This document shows, in pieces, positions 10,792-22,522 of a stretch of DNA of 64,000 nucleotides (position 1 is the first letter of the stretch; the number at the start of each line of letters is the position of its first letter). This stretch comes from Pantoea sp. IMH (GTDB taxonomy: Bacteria; Pseudomonadota; Gammaproteobacteria; Enterobacterales; Enterobacteriaceae), in NCBI RefSeq assembly GCF_000599885.1, contig NZ_JFGT01000002.1:930001-994000 (forward strand), written 5' to 3'. The notes below the pieces were generated by a model. That model saw only the letters and a list, made by a program, of their open reading frames with translations, did no database searches and was not told the DNA's origin. The position numbers and the translations under genes are program-made.

Positions 10792-13197
10792 TTACCAGGT
10801 TTTACCAATATTAAACTGGAACTGTTCGGCCTTATCTCCATCATACTTTTTGAACGGCTGGGCGTAAGAGAACACCAGCGGGCCAAGTGGCGACATCCAC
10901 TGCAGCGCGAGACCCGCTGACATACGGATATTACCCGGTTCGCTGTAGTCAGGAATACCCGCTGCGCGTGTTTCCGTAGTGTTTTCCCAGTTGGTGTCCC
11001 AGGTAGTACCTGCGTCCACGAACAGAGAGGTCCGTACCGAATTCGCGTACTTCTCGCTCAGGAACGGCGTTGGCGTAATCAGTTCTGCACTGGCCGTGGC
11101 CATCGCGTTACCGCCAACCGCATCGTTCGAACTACACAGCAGCGCTGTACCTGAACAGTTGTTCGAATTGTTGTTGTAGTAAGCCGCTTTCGGACCGATG
11201 GTATTCGAGCGGAAACCGCGTACGGTGCTTGAGCCACCCGCATAGAAGTTTTCATAGAACGGCAGTTCTTTGCCATCCAGACCATCACCGTAGCCAACAC
11301 GTCCGCGTCCTAACAGAACCCAGGTACGGTCCTCGTTCAACGGCAGATACTGTTGGGTATCCAGCGTCGCTTTATAGAAGGCGTTATCCGAGCCTGGAAT
11401 AGTGACTTTACCGTTCAGGTTGGTACGGTTACCCGAGGTCGGGAAGAAGCCCCGGTCGAGATTATTGTACGTCCAGCCGTAGTTGAAGGTGAAGTCATCG
11501 GCGGAATAGGTTTCCCTGCCGGAGCGATCGGGATTCTGGCCCACGGATTCGAGGTAGCGGTACATCGCCACCTGCGGCTGCATGTTGGAGAGGTCGTTAT
11601 GCACATACCCCAGCCCCACGCGCAGCGTATTGTTTTCGTTGATCGGGAAGCCGAGCGTACCGTCTAAGCCGTAGCTCTTGTTGGTATAGTCTGACAGGTC
11701 TGCATCGTCAGCTTTAAAGTCGTTATAGAATACGCGTCCACCCAGGCTGACGCCATCCACCGTGAAGTAAGGATCGGTCAGAGAGAATTCAGCATAGGTC
11801 TGGTAGTCGTTTTTGGTACCGCTGATGCCAACGGTATTCCCGGTACCCAGCCAGTTTTCCTGCGTCACGCCAACCTGGAAGCTTACGCCACTTTCCGTGC
11901 CGTAACCGATGCCGAAGTTAAAGGTACCGGTGTTGCGCTCTTTAACCTTGTAAACCACGTCAACCTGATCGGGCGAGCCGGACACGCGCTGCGTCTCGGT
12001 ATCCACCGTCTCAAAGTAGCCGGTACGGTTAAGGCGCTCTTTGCCCTGCTCAACCAGGTCGCTGCCCAGCCATGCGCCTTCCATCTGACGCATTTCACGG
12101 CGCAGAACAGCATCTTTCGAGGTGTCGTTACCTTCAAAGCGGACTTTACGTACGTAATAGCGGTTGCCGGCATCAACGTTAACGCGCAGCTTCACGGTTT
12201 TATCCGCGTCGTTGATTTCTGGCTGCGTCACCACGCGTGGGTAAGCATAGCCATAGCGACCCAGCATCTTTTTAATATCATCTTCCATGCGGGTAACTTT
12301 GGCGCCGTTATAGAGCTCGCCCGGCTTGATTTTGGTCAGCGCTTCAACTTCAGCAGAGTGCCCCGCCATGCTGCCGTTCACCACCACGCCGGAAAGCTTA
12401 TATTGATCGCCTTCGTTGATGTTGATGGTGATGTAAATGCCTTTTTTATCCGGCGTCAGGCTGACCTGCGTGGAGTCGATATTGAAACGGGCATAGCCAC
12501 GGTCGAGATAGAAGCTGCGCAGGGTTTCCAGATCGCCCGCCAGTTTCTGTTTCTGATATTTGCGATCGCCAACGACGTTCCACCATGGCACTTCATCACG
12601 CAGCTGGAAGCGGGAAATCAGCTCTTCTGAACTGAAATCTTTATTTCCCACCACGTTAATCTGTTGGATTTTGGCAGACACACCTTCGGTGAACACCAGC
12701 TTCAGGTCAACGCGGTTACGCGGCAGTGGCGTGACCACAGCTTTCACACTCGCGCTGTATTTACCGACGCTGTAGTAAAAGTCTTCCAGACCTTTTTCAA
12801 TGGATGAGATGGTCGTGCGGTCAAGGGCCTCACCTACGCGTACGCTGGAAGCTTCAAGGTTCTGCTTCAGCATATCGTCTTTCACCGCTTTGTTACCCGA
12901 GAAGGTAATGCTGGCGATGGTAGGGCGTTCCTTTACCTGCACGATAAGCGTGGTGCCATCGCGCAGTACCTGCACATCCTCGAAGTTCCCTGTCGCAAAG
13001 AGGGCGCGGATCGTATTACCGATATCCTCATCGGAGATGGTATCTCCAACGCGAACCGGCATGCTGAGCAAGGCCGCCCCGACGGCGACTCGCTGTAGGC
13101 CTTCGAAATGAATATCCTTCACTACGAAGCCGTCTGCCGCGTATACGGTAGCGCTGCTAAACAGCAGCGACGCTATGAGCAACTTTTTCATCGCCAT
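10792..13197 (-). CDS. bamA: Outer membrane protein assembly factor BamA
   Basis: Omp85-family insertase, the core of the BAM complex that folds beta-barrel proteins into the outer membrane. It is 801 aa (E. coli 810), with a 20-residue signal peptide ending VYA. Five POTRA domains occupy about 21-424 and a 16-strand barrel follows. The conserved VRGF motif of loop 6 is near residue 660 and the C-terminal strand ends in Phe-Asn-Ile-Gly-Lys-Thr-Trp. Length differences from E. coli fall in predicted surface loops, where the two-cysteine segment after YYNNN is shorter. The gene follows rseP after a 168-bp gap and precedes skp. Confidence 0.98.
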   Translation of the reverse strand: MAMKKLLIASLLFSSATVYAADGFVVKDIHFEGLQRVAVGAALLSMPVRVGDTISDEDIGNTIRALFATGNFEDVQVLRDGTTLIVQVKERPTIASITFSGNKAVKDDMLKQNLEASSVRVGEALDRTTISSIEKGLEDFYYSVGKYSASVKAVVTPLPRNRVDLKLVFTEGVSAKIQQINVVGNKDFSSEELISRFQLRDEVPWWNVVGDRKYQKQKLAGDLETLRSFYLDRGYARFNIDSTQVSLTPDKKGIYITININEGDQYKLSGVVVNGSMAGHSAEVEALTKIKPGELYNGAKVTRMEDDIKKMLGRYGYAYPRVVTQPEINDADKTVKLRVNVDAGNRYYVRKVRFEGNDTSKDAVLRREMRQMEGAWLGSDLVEQGKERLNRTGYFETVDTETQRVSGSPDQVDVVYKVKERNTGTFNFGIGYGTESGVSFQVGVTQENWLGTGNTVGISGTKNDYQTYAEFSLTDPYFTVDGVSLGGRVFYNDFKADDADLSDYTNKSYGLDGTLGFPINENNTLRVGLGYVHNDLSNMQPQVAMYRYLESVGQNPDRSGRETYSADDFTFNYGWTYNNLDRGFFPTSGNRTNLNGKVTIPGSDNAFYKATLDTQQYLPLNEDRTWVLLGRGRVGYGDGLDGKELPFYENFYAGGSSTVRGFRSNTIGPKAAYYNNNSNNCSGTALLCSSNDAVGGNAMATASAELITPTPFLSEKYANSVRTSLFVDAGTTWDTNWENTTETRAAGIPDYSEPGNIRMSAGLALQWMSPLGPLVFSYAQPFKKYDGDKAEQFQFNIGKTW

Positions 13198-13266
13198 CGT
13201 TGTTATGCATTCTTCCTAACTGGTTCTCAGTGGTACAGGAGAAAGGAGTGCTGCGGCGATCGTGCC

Positions 13267-13309
13267 GGGTTGAAACCCTGTCCGGTTGAGCAGGCTTACC
13301 GTGGTAAGC
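13267..13309 (-). repeat. Small hairpins in the rseP-bamA gap
   Basis: GGGTT-GA-AACCC (13267-13278) and GCTTACC-GT-GGTAAGC (13294-13309) are perfect inverted repeats in the 168 bp between rseP and bamA. No T-run follows on the minus strand, so termination is doubtful. Confidence 0.4.
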
Positions 13310-13365
13310 TGCACTTCCTGATAAGGTTTCGCGCTGACTGGCCTTAGCCCGCTTCTTTCTTGTTC

Positions 13366-14715
13366 CTACAACCGCGAGAAATCATTGAATAGTGCAAGCC
13401 CCATTAACAGCACCAGCAAAACCGAGCCAATGCGATAACTGAAGTCCTGAACTCGCTCAGACACCGGCCCACCTTTGATCTTTTCGATCGCCAGAAACAG
13501 CAAATGTCCACCATCTAATACCGGCAGTGGAAACAGGTTGATAATACCGAGATTCACGCTGATTAACGCAAGAAACATCAGGTAGTAAATCAACCCATAC
13601 TCCGCCGACATCCCAGCCCCCTGGGCGATTGAAATCGGCCCGCTGAGATTGTTCAACTTTACTTCGCCAACAATCAGTTTGCCCAGCATGGTTACCGTCA
13701 GCTTCATCAGCTGCCAGGTCTTGGCGGTGGCCTCGCCGACTGCGGCAAACGGCCCATACTGACGCACCGTTTTATATTCATCCGGCAGAGGCACAATGCG
13801 CGGGATTACCCCGGCAAACCCTTCTGCTTTATTGCCCGGCTTCACATCAGGCGTCAGCGTCAGCTCAACGGTTTTTGCCTGACGTAACACTTCGACGTTG
13901 ATCGCGGTGCCGGGATTATCCCGTACCAGCGCGGCAAATTGCTGCCAGCGTTCGAGTGGCTGACCATCGACTTTAACGATCCTGTCGCCCGCTTGCAAAC
14001 CTGCTTTTTCTGCTGCGGATTTCGCCTGCACTTCTTCCAGCACGGTTTCAACCCGTGGGCCACGAGGCTGGATACCCAGCGAGGTGACCGGATCCTGCCG
14101 GTCCGGTTCGAAGTGCCAGTTACGCAGATCGACCCGTTTTTCCGTGACCAGAGAAGTGCCAAAAGGCGCTACGCTGAGGCGGGTTTCCGGATCGCCAATT
14201 TTCGCCACCAACGCCATGCGCACAGCATCCCAGTCAGGCGTTTCGATACCATCAACGGCTTTAAGTTCCATACCCGGCGAAATTTGCGCCGTTGCCGCCG
14301 GCGATCCGCTTACTATTTCACCAATAACGGGCCTGACGCCCGGTACGCCGATAATGAACACCAGCCACCAGGCGAAAATAGCAAACAGGAAATTGGCGAG
14401 AGGACCCGCGCCGATTATTGCGGCGCGTTGCATGACGGTTTTATTATTGAATGACTGATGACGAAGCTCAGGAGGGACAGTGTCAACACGCTCATCAAGC
14501 ATCTTCACGTAGCCGCCGAGAGGAATCAGCGCGATAACATATTCCGTTCCCTGGCGATCGGTGCGACGCCAGAGCGCCTTGCCAAAACCGATCGAAAAAC
14601 GTTCAACCTTAACACCACAGCGACGGGCCACCCAGAAGTGGCCAAACTCATGTACCGTGATTAACACGCCCAGCGCAATGATAAAAGCGCCCAGGCTCCA
14701 GAGAATGCTCAGCAT
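13366..14715 (-). CDS. rseP: Site-2 intramembrane zinc metalloprotease RseP
   Basis: Cleaves the anti-sigma factor RseA within the inner membrane, releasing sigma-E under envelope stress, and also degrades remnant signal peptides. It is 449 aa (E. coli 450). The zinc motif HEFGH is at residues 22-26 in the first membrane helix and the third ligand is in LDGGHL near residue 402. Two tandem PDZ domains lie between. It starts 8 bp after the cdsA stop codon and is cotranscribed with uppS and cdsA. Confidence 0.98.
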   Translation of the reverse strand: MLSILWSLGAFIIALGVLITVHEFGHFWVARRCGVKVERFSIGFGKALWRRTDRQGTEYVIALIPLGGYVKMLDERVDTVPPELRHQSFNNKTVMQRAAIIGAGPLANFLFAIFAWWLVFIIGVPGVRPVIGEIVSGSPAATAQISPGMELKAVDGIETPDWDAVRMALVAKIGDPETRLSVAPFGTSLVTEKRVDLRNWHFEPDRQDPVTSLGIQPRGPRVETVLEEVQAKSAAEKAGLQAGDRIVKVDGQPLERWQQFAALVRDNPGTAINVEVLRQAKTVELTLTPDVKPGNKAEGFAGVIPRIVPLPDEYKTVRQYGPFAAVGEATAKTWQLMKLTVTMLGKLIVGEVKLNNLSGPISIAQGAGMSAEYGLIYYLMFLALISVNLGIINLFPLPVLDGGHLLFLAIEKIKGGPVSERVQDFSYRIGSVLLVLLMGLALFNDFSRL

Positions 14716-14723
14716 AAGGTCCC

Positions 14724-15581
14724 TTATATCGTCCCAAAGACCAACAGAAGCAGGCAGGCAAACACCGGAACCGCAGCCGTCAGGCTGTCAATACGATCGA
14801 GAATGCCGCCATGGCCAGGGATCAGATTTCCACTATCTTTAATGCCGGCTTCACGCTTGAACATACTTTCAGTCAGATCGCCAAGCACCGAGGCCAGCGC
14901 GGCCACAACAGAACAGACCAACAGCGTCAGTACCGGGATACTCAGCGGCGCCCAGAGGCCAAACAGCCAGGCGATCACCGCGGAAGTCAGCAAACCACCA
15001 AAAAAGCCTTCCCAGGTTTTTCCCGGTGAAACCTTCGGTGCCAGTTTATGCTTGCCGAAAAGCCGGCCAAACATATAAGCGCCAGAGTCCGCTCCCCAGA
15101 CGAGCAGCATCACATAGAGAAGCCACCAGGCGCCTGCGAAATGATCGGATTCGTAGTGATACTGGCGCAGCGTCAGCATGCCCCAGAAAAACGGAATAAT
15201 GGTCAGCGCGCCACAGAGCAAGCGGAGCGGACGGGAATGTCGCCACAGCGAAGCGGAAGCAGGATAGAAGAGCACCAGCAGCAGCGCGACCAGCCACCAT
15301 GCCAGCGCGGCCCAAAGCGTTCCAGCAATTTGCGGAAGATGGAGCGCATGCTGGTAAGCAGGCAGCGTGAACATCATGAAGACAAGCAGCAGCCCACAAA
15401 GCACGGCCAGCCAGATACGCTGTGACCGTGAAGCGAGGCCAGCAAACTGGCCCCACTCCCAGGCGGCCAGCATGCAGACGGCCAGGATAACAATGGCGAA
15501 TCCTGGCGGCGGCAGCAGGAAAAGCGCTGCAATCACAATCGGGATAAGTATAAACGCGGTAATCAGGCGTGACTTCAGCAA
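14724..15581 (-). CDS. cdsA: Phosphatidate cytidylyltransferase
   Basis: Makes CDP-diacylglycerol from phosphatidic acid and CTP, the branch point to all membrane phospholipids. It is 285 aa with about eight hydrophobic helices. The family signature near the C-terminus reads [14 protein letters not shown] followed by [12 protein letters not shown]. The start codon is TTG at 15581, giving Met-Leu-Lys-Ser-Arg-Leu-Ile, which matches the E. coli N-terminus. The uppS stop is 18 bp upstream. Confidence 0.97.
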   Translation of the reverse strand: MLKSRLITAFILIPIVIAALFLLPPPGFAIVILAVCMLAAWEWGQFAGLASRSQRIWLAVLCGLLLVFMMFTLPAYQHALHLPQIAGTLWAALAWWLVALLLVLFYPASASLWRHSRPLRLLCGALTIIPFFWGMLTLRQYHYESDHFAGAWWLLYVMLLVWGADSGAYMFGRLFGKHKLAPKVSPGKTWEGFFGGLLTSAVIAWLFGLWAPLSIPVLTLLVCSVVAALASVLGDLTESMFKREAGIKDSGNLIPGHGGILDRIDSLTAAVPVFACLLLLVFGTI

Positions 15582-15599
15582 AGATTACCCCCTGTGCGG

Positions 15600-16352
15600 T
15601 CAGGTACCGCCGGGTGCTGCGCCGCCAAAACGGCGTTCTCGTTGTGCAAATGCATTCAGTGCACCTTCAAAAACTTGTTCATCAAAATCAGGCCAGAGAA
15701 CATCGGTAAAAAAGAACTCCGCATAGGCGACCTGCCACAGCAAAAAGTTACTGATTCGATGCTCTCCTCCCGTCCTTATTACCAAATCCACCGGCGCCAG
15801 CTCATGGAGGCAAAGGTGAGTGCAGAGGGTATCTTCCTCAATCTGATCCGGACGAATCAACCCTTCCTGCACCTGCTCAGCGATTTTTCTGACACCCTGA
15901 ATAATATCCCAACGTCCGCCATAATTCGCGGCAATGTTAAGCGTGAGGCCATTATTTTGTTGAGTCAGTTCCTCGGCACGACGAATTCGTTCCTGCAGGC
16001 GCGAATTAAAGCGACTGGTGTCACCAATTATCCGCAGGCGAACATTGTGTTTGTGCAGACTTTTCACTTCGCTGTCGAGCGCCCAGACAAAGAGCTCCAT
16101 CAGCGCCATCACTTCCTGAGGCGGGCGGTTCCAGTTTTCGCTGCTGAAGGCGTAAAGGGTCAGCGCGTCCAGCTTATTGCTGACGGCAAAACTGACTGCA
16201 CGGCGGACAGATTTCACGCCGGCTTTGTGGCCCGAAATGCGCAGTTTCCCCTGGTTCTTAGCCCAGCGGCCATTGCCATCCATAATGATGGCCACGTGAC
16301 GGGGGTTTTCCCCTTGCAGGTCATCGGTATTGTTTTGATTTTCGGACGACAT
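15600..16352 (-). CDS. uppS: Undecaprenyl diphosphate synthase
   Basis: Cis-prenyltransferase that adds eight isopentenyl units to farnesyl diphosphate, making the C55 carrier for peptidoglycan and O-antigen synthesis. It is 250 aa from the chosen ATG. The catalytic D25 lies in AIIMDGNGRW and the C-terminal RTGGEHRISNFLLWQ motif is present. An upstream in-frame ATG (16406) would add 18 residues unrelated to the family, so the inner ATG is used; AAGGAAA lies upstream of it. A strong terminator at 16418-16440 separates it from dxr, so its promoter probably lies in the short stretch after that. Confidence 0.95.
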   Translation of the reverse strand: MSSENQNNTDDLQGENPRHVAIIMDGNGRWAKNQGKLRISGHKAGVKSVRRAVSFAVSNKLDALTLYAFSSENWNRPPQEVMALMELFVWALDSEVKSLHKHNVRLRIIGDTSRFNSRLQERIRRAEELTQQNNGLTLNIAANYGGRWDIIQGVRKIAEQVQEGLIRPDQIEEDTLCTHLCLHELAPVDLVIRTGGEHRISNFLLWQVAYAEFFFTDVLWPDFDEQVFEGALNAFAQRERRFGGAAPGGT

Positions 16353-16417
16353 AACGCGTAATAATTTCCTTTGCTCAGAAATAAACAAGTTTCTGAAATA
16401 TCTCACCCGCCCGACGC

Positions 16418-16440
16418 AAAAAAGCCGTGTTTCACACGGC
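16418..16440 (-). terminator. Rho-independent terminator after dxr
   Basis: On the minus strand GCCGTGT-GAA-ACACGGC (16440-16424) is followed by TTTTTT. It lies about 100 bases after the dxr stop codon and only 66 bases before the uppS start, so dxr forms a unit separate from uppS-cdsA-rseP. The rest of the 187-bp dxr-uppS gap shows no other clear signal. Confidence 0.9.
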
Positions 16441-16539
16441 CTGCATTACCGCTTCATCGCATCTGAAATCTTAATGAGCGGCCGGAGACTATATCATCTC
16501 CTCCCCCACCTCACAAATCGCGACCGCGAATTCACGGAA

Positions 16540-17742
16540 TTAGCGGACACTGCTGAAACGCGCTAAACAGGCGGCCGCAACAGCGCGCGCCTGACGGTCG
16601 ATCTCCAGCACAGCTTCAACGCTGGTCGGTTCTGCGCAGGAGAGCGTTTCCAGCACGGTCATATTGACCGCCGCAATATCGGTAAAGCGAATTTGCGCAT
16701 CCAGAAATGCCGCAACGGCGATTTCATTAGCGGCGTTCAGCGCGGTGGTGGCTGACTGCCCTGCTTTACAGGCGTCAATGGCCAGTTTCAGGCAGGGGTA
16801 GCGCGCGTAATCCGGCTCAGCAAAGGTCATCGCCCCCATGCGGGCGAAATCCAGCGGCGTGGCGCCTGACTGTACCCGGTCAGGCCACGCCATCACATGA
16901 GCAATCGGCGTACGCATATCCGGTGACCCCAGCTGGGCCAGTACGCTGCCATCACGATAACGCACCATCGAATGGATAACCGACTGCGGATGCAGGATCA
17001 CTTCCATTTGGGCATCGGTCGCGTTAAACAGCCAGCGGGCTTCGATATATTCTAAACCTTTGTTCATCATGGTGGCCGAATCAACGGAGATCTTTCGCCC
17101 CATTGACCAGTTTGGATGCGCGCAAGCCTGATCCGGCGTCATATACGCCAGGTCAGCAAGCGGCGTTTCCCGAAACGGACCACCTGACCCCGTGAGAATA
17201 ATGCTGTCAATGCCATTATCTTCCAGAGAAGCGTACCCTAACTGTTGCTGGAGGGAAGAAGGCAAACTCTGAAAAATGGCGTTATGCTCGCTGTCCACGG
17301 GCAATAGCTGGGCTTTTGAGGCGCTGACCGCCTCCAGAAAAAGTTGGCCGCAGGTGACCAGAGACTCTTTATTAGCGAGAAGCACCTGTTTCCCGGCCCG
17401 AATTGCGGCCAGGGTAGGCATTAATCCTGCCGCACCGACGATCGCCGCCATAACCTGATCGACCTCAGCCAGTGAGGCGAGGTCGCAGGCAGCCTGTTCA
17501 CCGCTCAACACTTCGGTTGCCACGTTCATATTTTTCAGACGAATTCTCAGCGCACTGGCCGACTGCTCGTCTGACATAGCCGCCCACTCAGGACGGAAAG
17601 TCAGACACTGTTCCGCCATTCGCTCAACGTTGCGTCCGGCGACCAGCGCCTTAACGGCAAACAGATGAGGGTTAGCGCGTACAACCGCCAGCGTACTGGT
17701 GCCGATAGAGCCGGTTGAACCGAGGATCGTCAATTGCTTCAT
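16540..17742 (-). CDS. dxr: 1-deoxy-D-xylulose 5-phosphate reductoisomerase
   Basis: Second step of the non-mevalonate (MEP) isoprenoid pathway: NADPH-dependent rearrangement of DXP to MEP; the target of fosmidomycin. It is 400 aa (E. coli 398). The NADPH loop GSTGSIG is at 8-14, and metal ligands D150 and E152 lie in [12 protein letters not shown] longer in-frame reading starts 32 codons upstream but lacks family similarity, so ATG 17742 is chosen. It lies downstream of frr across a probable terminator and feeds the same pathway as the neighbouring uppS. Confidence 0.97.
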   Translation of the reverse strand: MKQLTILGSTGSIGTSTLAVVRANPHLFAVKALVAGRNVERMAEQCLTFRPEWAAMSDEQSASALRIRLKNMNVATEVLSGEQAACDLASLAEVDQVMAAIVGAAGLMPTLAAIRAGKQVLLANKESLVTCGQLFLEAVSASKAQLLPVDSEHNAIFQSLPSSLQQQLGYASLEDNGIDSIILTGSGGPFRETPLADLAYMTPDQACAHPNWSMGRKISVDSATMMNKGLEYIEARWLFNATDAQMEVILHPQSVIHSMVRYRDGSVLAQLGSPDMRTPIAHVMAWPDRVQSGATPLDFARMGAMTFAEPDYARYPCLKLAIDACKAGQSATTALNAANEIAVAAFLDAQIRFTDIAAVNMTVLETLSCAEPTSVEAVLEIDRQARAVAAACLARFSSVR

Positions 17743-17812
17743 GCGTGTGCTCTGTAGAGTGAACTGAGAAACGGGCCTGCTTGCCGGATTCATCAGAGAG
17801 GAAAGTAAATGC

Positions 17813-17863
17813 AAAACGCCGTAAGACTGACCACTCAAGTGAACGGTAATCTGTACGGCGTTT
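17813..17863 (-). terminator. Probable terminator after frr
   Basis: A 10-bp perfect stem (AAACGCCGTA / TACGGCGTTT, 17854-17863 with 17814-17823) with further pairing in its 30-base loop (ACC/GGT, CACT/AGTG), followed on the minus strand by TTTTGCATTT. It begins 19 bases after the frr stop codon. Confidence 0.65.
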
Positions 17864-17881
17864 CATTGAAGGGCAGTGAAC

Positions 17882-18439
17882 TCAGAAGTCCATCAGCTCC
17901 GCTTCTTTTTCTGCCAGCGCGACATCCACTTTTTTGATGAACACGTCGGTCATTTTCTGAATATCTTCCTGTGAACGACGCTCTTCGTCTTCACTGATCT
18001 CTTTGTCTTTCAGCAGCGCTTTGACCTTGTCGTTGGCATCACGACGGACGTTACGTACGGAAACACGTCCCTGCTCTGCTTCACCACGCACCACTTTGAT
18101 CAGATCTTTACGGCGCTCTTCCGTCAGGGCAGGAAGAGGAACGCGAATATCGCTACCCGCTGAGCTTGGGTTGAGACCCAGGTCGGAAGACATGATCGCT
18201 TTTTCCACCGCAGCGCTGATGGAGCGGTCAAACACGTTGATTTTCAGCGTACGCGAATCTTCTACCGTCACGCTGGCCAGCTGACGCAGCGGCGTCGCAG
18301 AACCGTAATACTCAACCATGATCCCGTCAAGAATGCTCGGCGAAGCGCGACCGGTACGGATTTTGCTGATGTGGTTTTTGAATGCTTCCACGCATTTTTC
18401 CATGCGCGTTTCAGCATCTTTTCTGATTTCGTTAATCAC
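17882..18439 (-). CDS. frr: Ribosome recycling factor
   Basis: With EF-G it splits post-termination ribosomes into subunits. It is 185 aa, the standard length, with the three-helix bundle and small beta domain typical of the family. The start codon is GTG at 18439, giving [10 protein letters not shown], collinear with E. coli, which I recall also uses GTG; an AAGGG ribosome site is upstream. It follows pyrH after 139 bp, which hold a GCCCTG/CAGGGC hairpin (18473-18489) without a T-tract. Confidence 0.97.
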   Translation of the reverse strand: MINEIRKDAETRMEKCVEAFKNHISKIRTGRASPSILDGIMVEYYGSATPLRQLASVTVEDSRTLKINVFDRSISAAVEKAIMSSDLGLNPSSAGSDIRVPLPALTEERRKDLIKVVRGEAEQGRVSVRNVRRDANDKVKALLKDKEISEDEERRSQEDIQKMTDVFIKKVDVALAEKEAELMDF

Positions 18440-18578
18440 GTTGGAACCCTTGGATTCTGATTGAAATAGCCAGCCCTGTGCAGCAGGGCCGGTTTCAAAT
18501 AATCGTCGTTGTTTCTGAGTGTAGCGCGTTAATGCGCTGCGAAGGCAGAATATACTCTATTTTACGCCGCAACAGATA

Positions 18579-19304
18579 TTATTGCGTAATCAGAGTGCCT
18601 TCTTTTTCGCCCATTACCACGCGGCGCAACGCGCCTGGCTTATTCATATTAAACACGCGGATAGGCAGTTTATGGTCACGGGCCAGCGTGAACGCGGCAA
18701 GATCCATCACCTTCAGCTCTTTATCCAGCACGTCTGTGTAGCTGATCTGATCGTAAAGCGTGGCGTCGGGATTTTTCACTGGATCCGCTGAGTAGACGCC
18801 GTCAACCTTGGTGGCTTTCAGCACCACATCCGCTTCAATTTCGATCCCGCGCAGGCAGGCAGCTGAATCGGTCGTAAAGAACGGGTTACCGGTACCGGCA
18901 GAGAAAATCACCACGCGGTTATTACGCAGCAGGCTGATCGCCTCTGCCCAGCTGTAGTTGTCACAGACACCGTTAAGCGGGATCGCAGACATCAGGCGGG
19001 CGTTCACATAGGCACGGTGCAGCGCATCGCGCATCGCCAGACCGTTCATCACGGTCGCCAGCATGCCCATATGGTCGCCAACGACGCGATTCATGCCAGC
19101 CTGCGCCAGACCGGCACCACGGAACAGATTACCACCACCGATAACCACCCCCACCTGAATGCCCAGCTCTACCAGCTCCTTGATCTCCTGTGCCATACGA
19201 TCCAGCACGCTTGCATCGATACCGAAGCCTTCGGCACCTTGCAGAGCTTCGCCGCTCAGTTTCAGCAGGATACGTTGATAAACAGGTTTTGCATTGGTCG
19301 CCAT
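18579..19304 (-). CDS. pyrH: UMP kinase
   Basis: Phosphorylates UMP to UDP in pyrimidine nucleotide synthesis; hexameric, GTP-activated and UTP-inhibited. It is 241 aa, identical in length to E. coli, of the amino-acid-kinase fold. [11 protein letters not shown] and GGGNLFRG form the phosphate-binding loops and the segment ending in [18 protein letters not shown] sequence (here [11 protein letters not shown]) closes the nucleotide site. It belongs to the conserved rpsB-tsf-pyrH-frr order but a strong terminator separates it from tsf. Confidence 0.98.
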   Translation of the reverse strand: MATNAKPVYQRILLKLSGEALQGAEGFGIDASVLDRMAQEIKELVELGIQVGVVIGGGNLFRGAGLAQAGMNRVVGDHMGMLATVMNGLAMRDALHRAYVNARLMSAIPLNGVCDNYSWAEAISLLRNNRVVIFSAGTGNPFFTTDSAACLRGIEIEADVVLKATKVDGVYSADPVKNPDATLYDQISYTDVLDKELKVMDLAAFTLARDHKLPIRVFNMNKPGALRRVVMGEKEGTLITQ

Positions 19305-19421
19305 GGTGTTTTTTCCTGGATGGTTGATACGATATGAGGAGTTAAATCTGATCTATCATCCTCTTAGCGTCAGTAAAATGCTATTGGGATGAGACTGAAA
19401 ATCGCGGGCGCAAAGCGCAGA

Positions 19422-19450
19422 CAAAAAAGAACCGCCGATTGGCGGTTCTT
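19422..19450 (-). terminator. Rho-independent terminator after tsf
   Basis: On the minus strand AAGAACCGCC-AATC-GGCGGTTCTT is followed by TTTTG. The 10-bp stem is perfect and starts 8 bases after the tsf stop codon. Confidence 0.92.
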
Positions 19451-19458
19451 ATCAAGCA

Positions 19459-20310
19459 TTAAGACTGCTTGGACATCGCCGCCACTTCGGCTGCGAAATC
19501 GGTGGTCGCTTTCTCGATGCCTTCACCCACTTCGAAGCGGATGAAGTTAGTCACGTCTGCATTTTTCTCTTTCAGCAGCTGACCAACGGTTTTGCTTGGG
19601 TCGATGACGAAAGGCTGACCGGTCAGAGAAACTTCGCCGGTGAATTTCTTCATGCGGCCTTCAACCATTTTCTCAGCGATCTCTTTCGGCTTGCCGGACT
19701 GCATCGCGATGTCCAGCTGAACCTGGTACTCTTTCTCTACCACGTCGGCAGAAACATCTTCAGGCTTAACGAATTCTGGCTTGCTTGCTGCGACGTGCAT
19801 CGCCAGCTGCTTAACCAGCTCTTCGTCAGCGCTTTTAGCGGCAATCAGCACGCCGATACGCGCGCCGTGCAGGTAGCTGCCCAGCACGTCGCCTTCCAGA
19901 ATGGCGATGCGACGGATGTTGATGTTCTCACCAATTTTGGCAACCAGCGCAACGCGCTCATCTTCGAACTGTGCTTTCAGCACTTCAACGTCGGAGATTT
20001 TGCCGGTAACGGCCGCTTCCAGTACTTTGTCAGCGAAGGCCTGGAAACCGCTGTCTTTAGCAACGAAGTCAGTCTGGCAGTTGACTTCCAGAATCACACC
20101 GTAGTTGCCGTCGATTTTGGTTTTGATCACGCCGTCAGCAGCTACGTTACCTGCTTTTTTGGCCGCTTTGATCGCGCCAGATTTACGCATGTTCTCGATT
20201 GCCAGCTCGATGTCGCCGTTGGCTTCGGTCAGCGCTTTTTTACAATCCATCATGCCAGCGCCAGTGCGCTCGCGCAGTTCTTTTACCAGAGCAGCAGTAA
20301 TATCAGCCAT
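19459..20310 (-). CDS. tsf: Elongation factor Ts
   Basis: Nucleotide exchange factor that recycles EF-Tu-GDP to EF-Tu-GTP. It is 283 aa, identical in length to E. coli. The N-terminal UBA-like motif [13 protein letters not shown] (15-27) and the EF-Tu contacting TDFVAKD (80-86) are intact. A GAGGATTAGAGA ribosome site precedes the ATG. It is cotranscribed with rpsB through a terminator-like hairpin, which probably sets the rpsB to tsf ratio. Confidence 0.99.
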   Translation of the reverse strand: MADITAALVKELRERTGAGMMDCKKALTEANGDIELAIENMRKSGAIKAAKKAGNVAADGVIKTKIDGNYGVILEVNCQTDFVAKDSGFQAFADKVLEAAVTGKISDVEVLKAQFEDERVALVAKIGENINIRRIAILEGDVLGSYLHGARIGVLIAAKSADEELVKQLAMHVAASKPEFVKPEDVSADVVEKEYQVQLDIAMQSGKPKEIAEKMVEGRMKKFTGEVSLTGQPFVIDPSKTVGQLLKEKNADVTNFIRFEVGEGIEKATTDFAAEVAAMSKQS

Positions 20311-20431
20311 TCTCTAATCCTCGGTTAGCTCAGCACGGCGGCAGGTCGCATTAACACGCCCCCTCACCTGTGCCTGTTCTCGGGAGAAACATTCTGCCCC
20401 GCCGATTGTGACAGCCGGCAAAGCGAATTCG

Positions 20432-20462
20432 AAAAAAATAAAGGGGCCAACAAAGGCCCCTT
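20432..20462 (-). terminator. Attenuator-type terminator between rpsB and tsf
   Basis: On the minus strand AAGGGGCC-TTTG-TTGGCCCCTT is followed by TATTTTTTT. E. coli is known to have a partial terminator in the same gap, so this is more likely an attenuator than a full stop. It lies about 90 bases after the rpsB stop codon and 120 before tsf. Confidence 0.85.
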
Positions 20463-20550
20463 ACAGATTAATATCTGATTTTATCCTTCACCTTCTTTCC
20501 GTTATGGAAAGCGTGTCGGATATAAGGGCTCCGGTTCAGAGCAATCCTTA

Positions 20551-21449
<899 letters not shown>

Positions 21450-21464
21450 GCGCGCTTTATATCA
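21450..21464 (-). promoter_or_regulatory. rpsB promoter candidate: extended -10 with GC-rich discriminator
   Basis: On the minus strand TGA-TATAAA (21464-21456) forms an extended -10 box. It is followed by GCGCGC, a GC-rich discriminator typical of stringently controlled ribosomal promoters. Transcription would start near 21449. Confidence 0.6.
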
Positions 21465-21572
21465 CAAAGCGCCCGGCGAAGCCAATGTTTGTTGCCTGAC
21501 GGCCGCGAAGGACAAACTGCAATTGGCAGAGCCAGGGCGGGCTGCTAACATTGCTGCACTTCCTCTATTATT

Positions 21573-21587
21573 GCCGAAATTATCGGC
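21573..21587 (+). repeat. Hairpin in the map leader
   Basis: GCCGA-AATTA-TCGGC is a perfect inverted repeat, extendable by one T-A pair on each side, 18 bases before the map ATG. The divergent rpsB-map region (21277-21604) otherwise holds the rpsB leader and promoter. Confidence 0.4.
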
Positions 21588-21604
21588 ACCTGCGGACAAA
21601 ATTA

Positions 21605-22399
21605 ATGGCAATTACAATCAAAACCCCCGAAGAAATTGAAAAGATGCGCGTGGCCGGTCGCCTCGCAGCAGAAGTGCTTGAAATGATCGAAGAGCACGTT
21701 AAGCCGGGCGTCAGCACGGGTGAGCTTGACCGCCTGTGCCACGACTATATCGTGAATACCCAGCAGGCGATTTCCGCCAGCCTCGGCTACCACGGCTTTC
21801 CGAAGTCAGTCTGTATTTCAGTCAATGAAGTCGTCTGCCACGGGATTCCGAGCGACGATAAGATCCTCAAGGATGGCGATATCGTCAATATTGACGTCAC
21901 GGTTATCAAAGATGAATACCATGGCGACACCTCAAAAATGTTCATTGCCGGCAAGCCGACTATTCTGGGCGAGCGCCTGTGCCGTATTACTCAGGAGAGC
22001 CTCTACCTGGCGTTGCGGATGGTAAAACCGGGTATCCGCCTGCGGACTATTGGCCGCGAGATCCAGAAATTCGTGGAAGCGCAGGATTTCTCCGTTGTAC
22101 GTGAATACTGCGGCCACGGCATCGGCAAAGGATTCCATGAGGAACCTCAGGTACTGCACTACGACGCCGACGACGGCGGTGTGGTTCTTCAGGCCGGTAT
22201 GGCGTTTACTATCGAACCTATGGTCAATGCCGGTGATTATCGTATTCGCAGTATGAAAGATGGCTGGACGGTAAAAACCAAGGATCGCAGCCTTTCTGCG
22301 CAGTACGAACACACCATCGTCGTCACTGAAAACGGCTGCGAAATTATGACGCTGCGTAAAGATGACACCATTCCGGCCATCCTGGCGCACGAATCATAA
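21605..22399 (+). CDS. map: Methionine aminopeptidase, type I
   Basis: Removes the initiator methionine from nascent proteins when the second residue is small. It is 264 aa, the standard length. The five metal ligands of the pita-bread fold are in place: D97 and D108 are counted directly, and the His and Glu ligands occur in CGHGIG, TIEPM and YEHTIV. The ATG at 21605 matches the E. coli N-terminus; an upstream ATG at 21551 adds unrelated residues. It is divergent from rpsB and ends in a strong terminator before glnD. Confidence 0.98.
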   Translation: MAITIKTPEEIEKMRVAGRLAAEVLEMIEEHVKPGVSTGELDRLCHDYIVNTQQAISASLGYHGFPKSVCISVNEVVCHGIPSDDKILKDGDIVNIDVTVIKDEYHGDTSKMFIAGKPTILGERLCRITQESLYLALRMVKPGIRLRTIGREIQKFVEAQDFSVVREYCGHGIGKGFHEEPQVLHYDADDGGVVLQAGMAFTIEPMVNAGDYRIRSMKDGWTVKTKDRSLSAQYEHTIVVTENGCEIMTLRKDDTIPAILAHES

Positions 22400-22413
22400 G
22401 TACGGAAGAAACG

Positions 22414-22441
22414 AAAAAACCGGCTCAGGCCGGTTTTTTTT
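22414..22441 (+). terminator. Rho-independent terminator after map
   Basis: AAAACCGGC-TCAG-GCCGGTTTTTTTT, a 9-bp stem with loop and an eight-T tail, begins 15 bases after the map stop codon. Confidence 0.92.
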
Positions 22442-22522
22442 GATCTCAGAGGCCTGAGAGCGCTATTGTCGCAGCAGTCGATTGCTATTTTGTCCCTTTG
22501 TGGAGAGAACCGGGAGCACTGC

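Noticed and set aside
13198..13365. Sigma-E promoter for bamA in the rseP gap
   Set aside because: GGAACAAG and GGAAGTGC occur, but neither is followed at 15-16 bases by a TCTAA-like -10 box.
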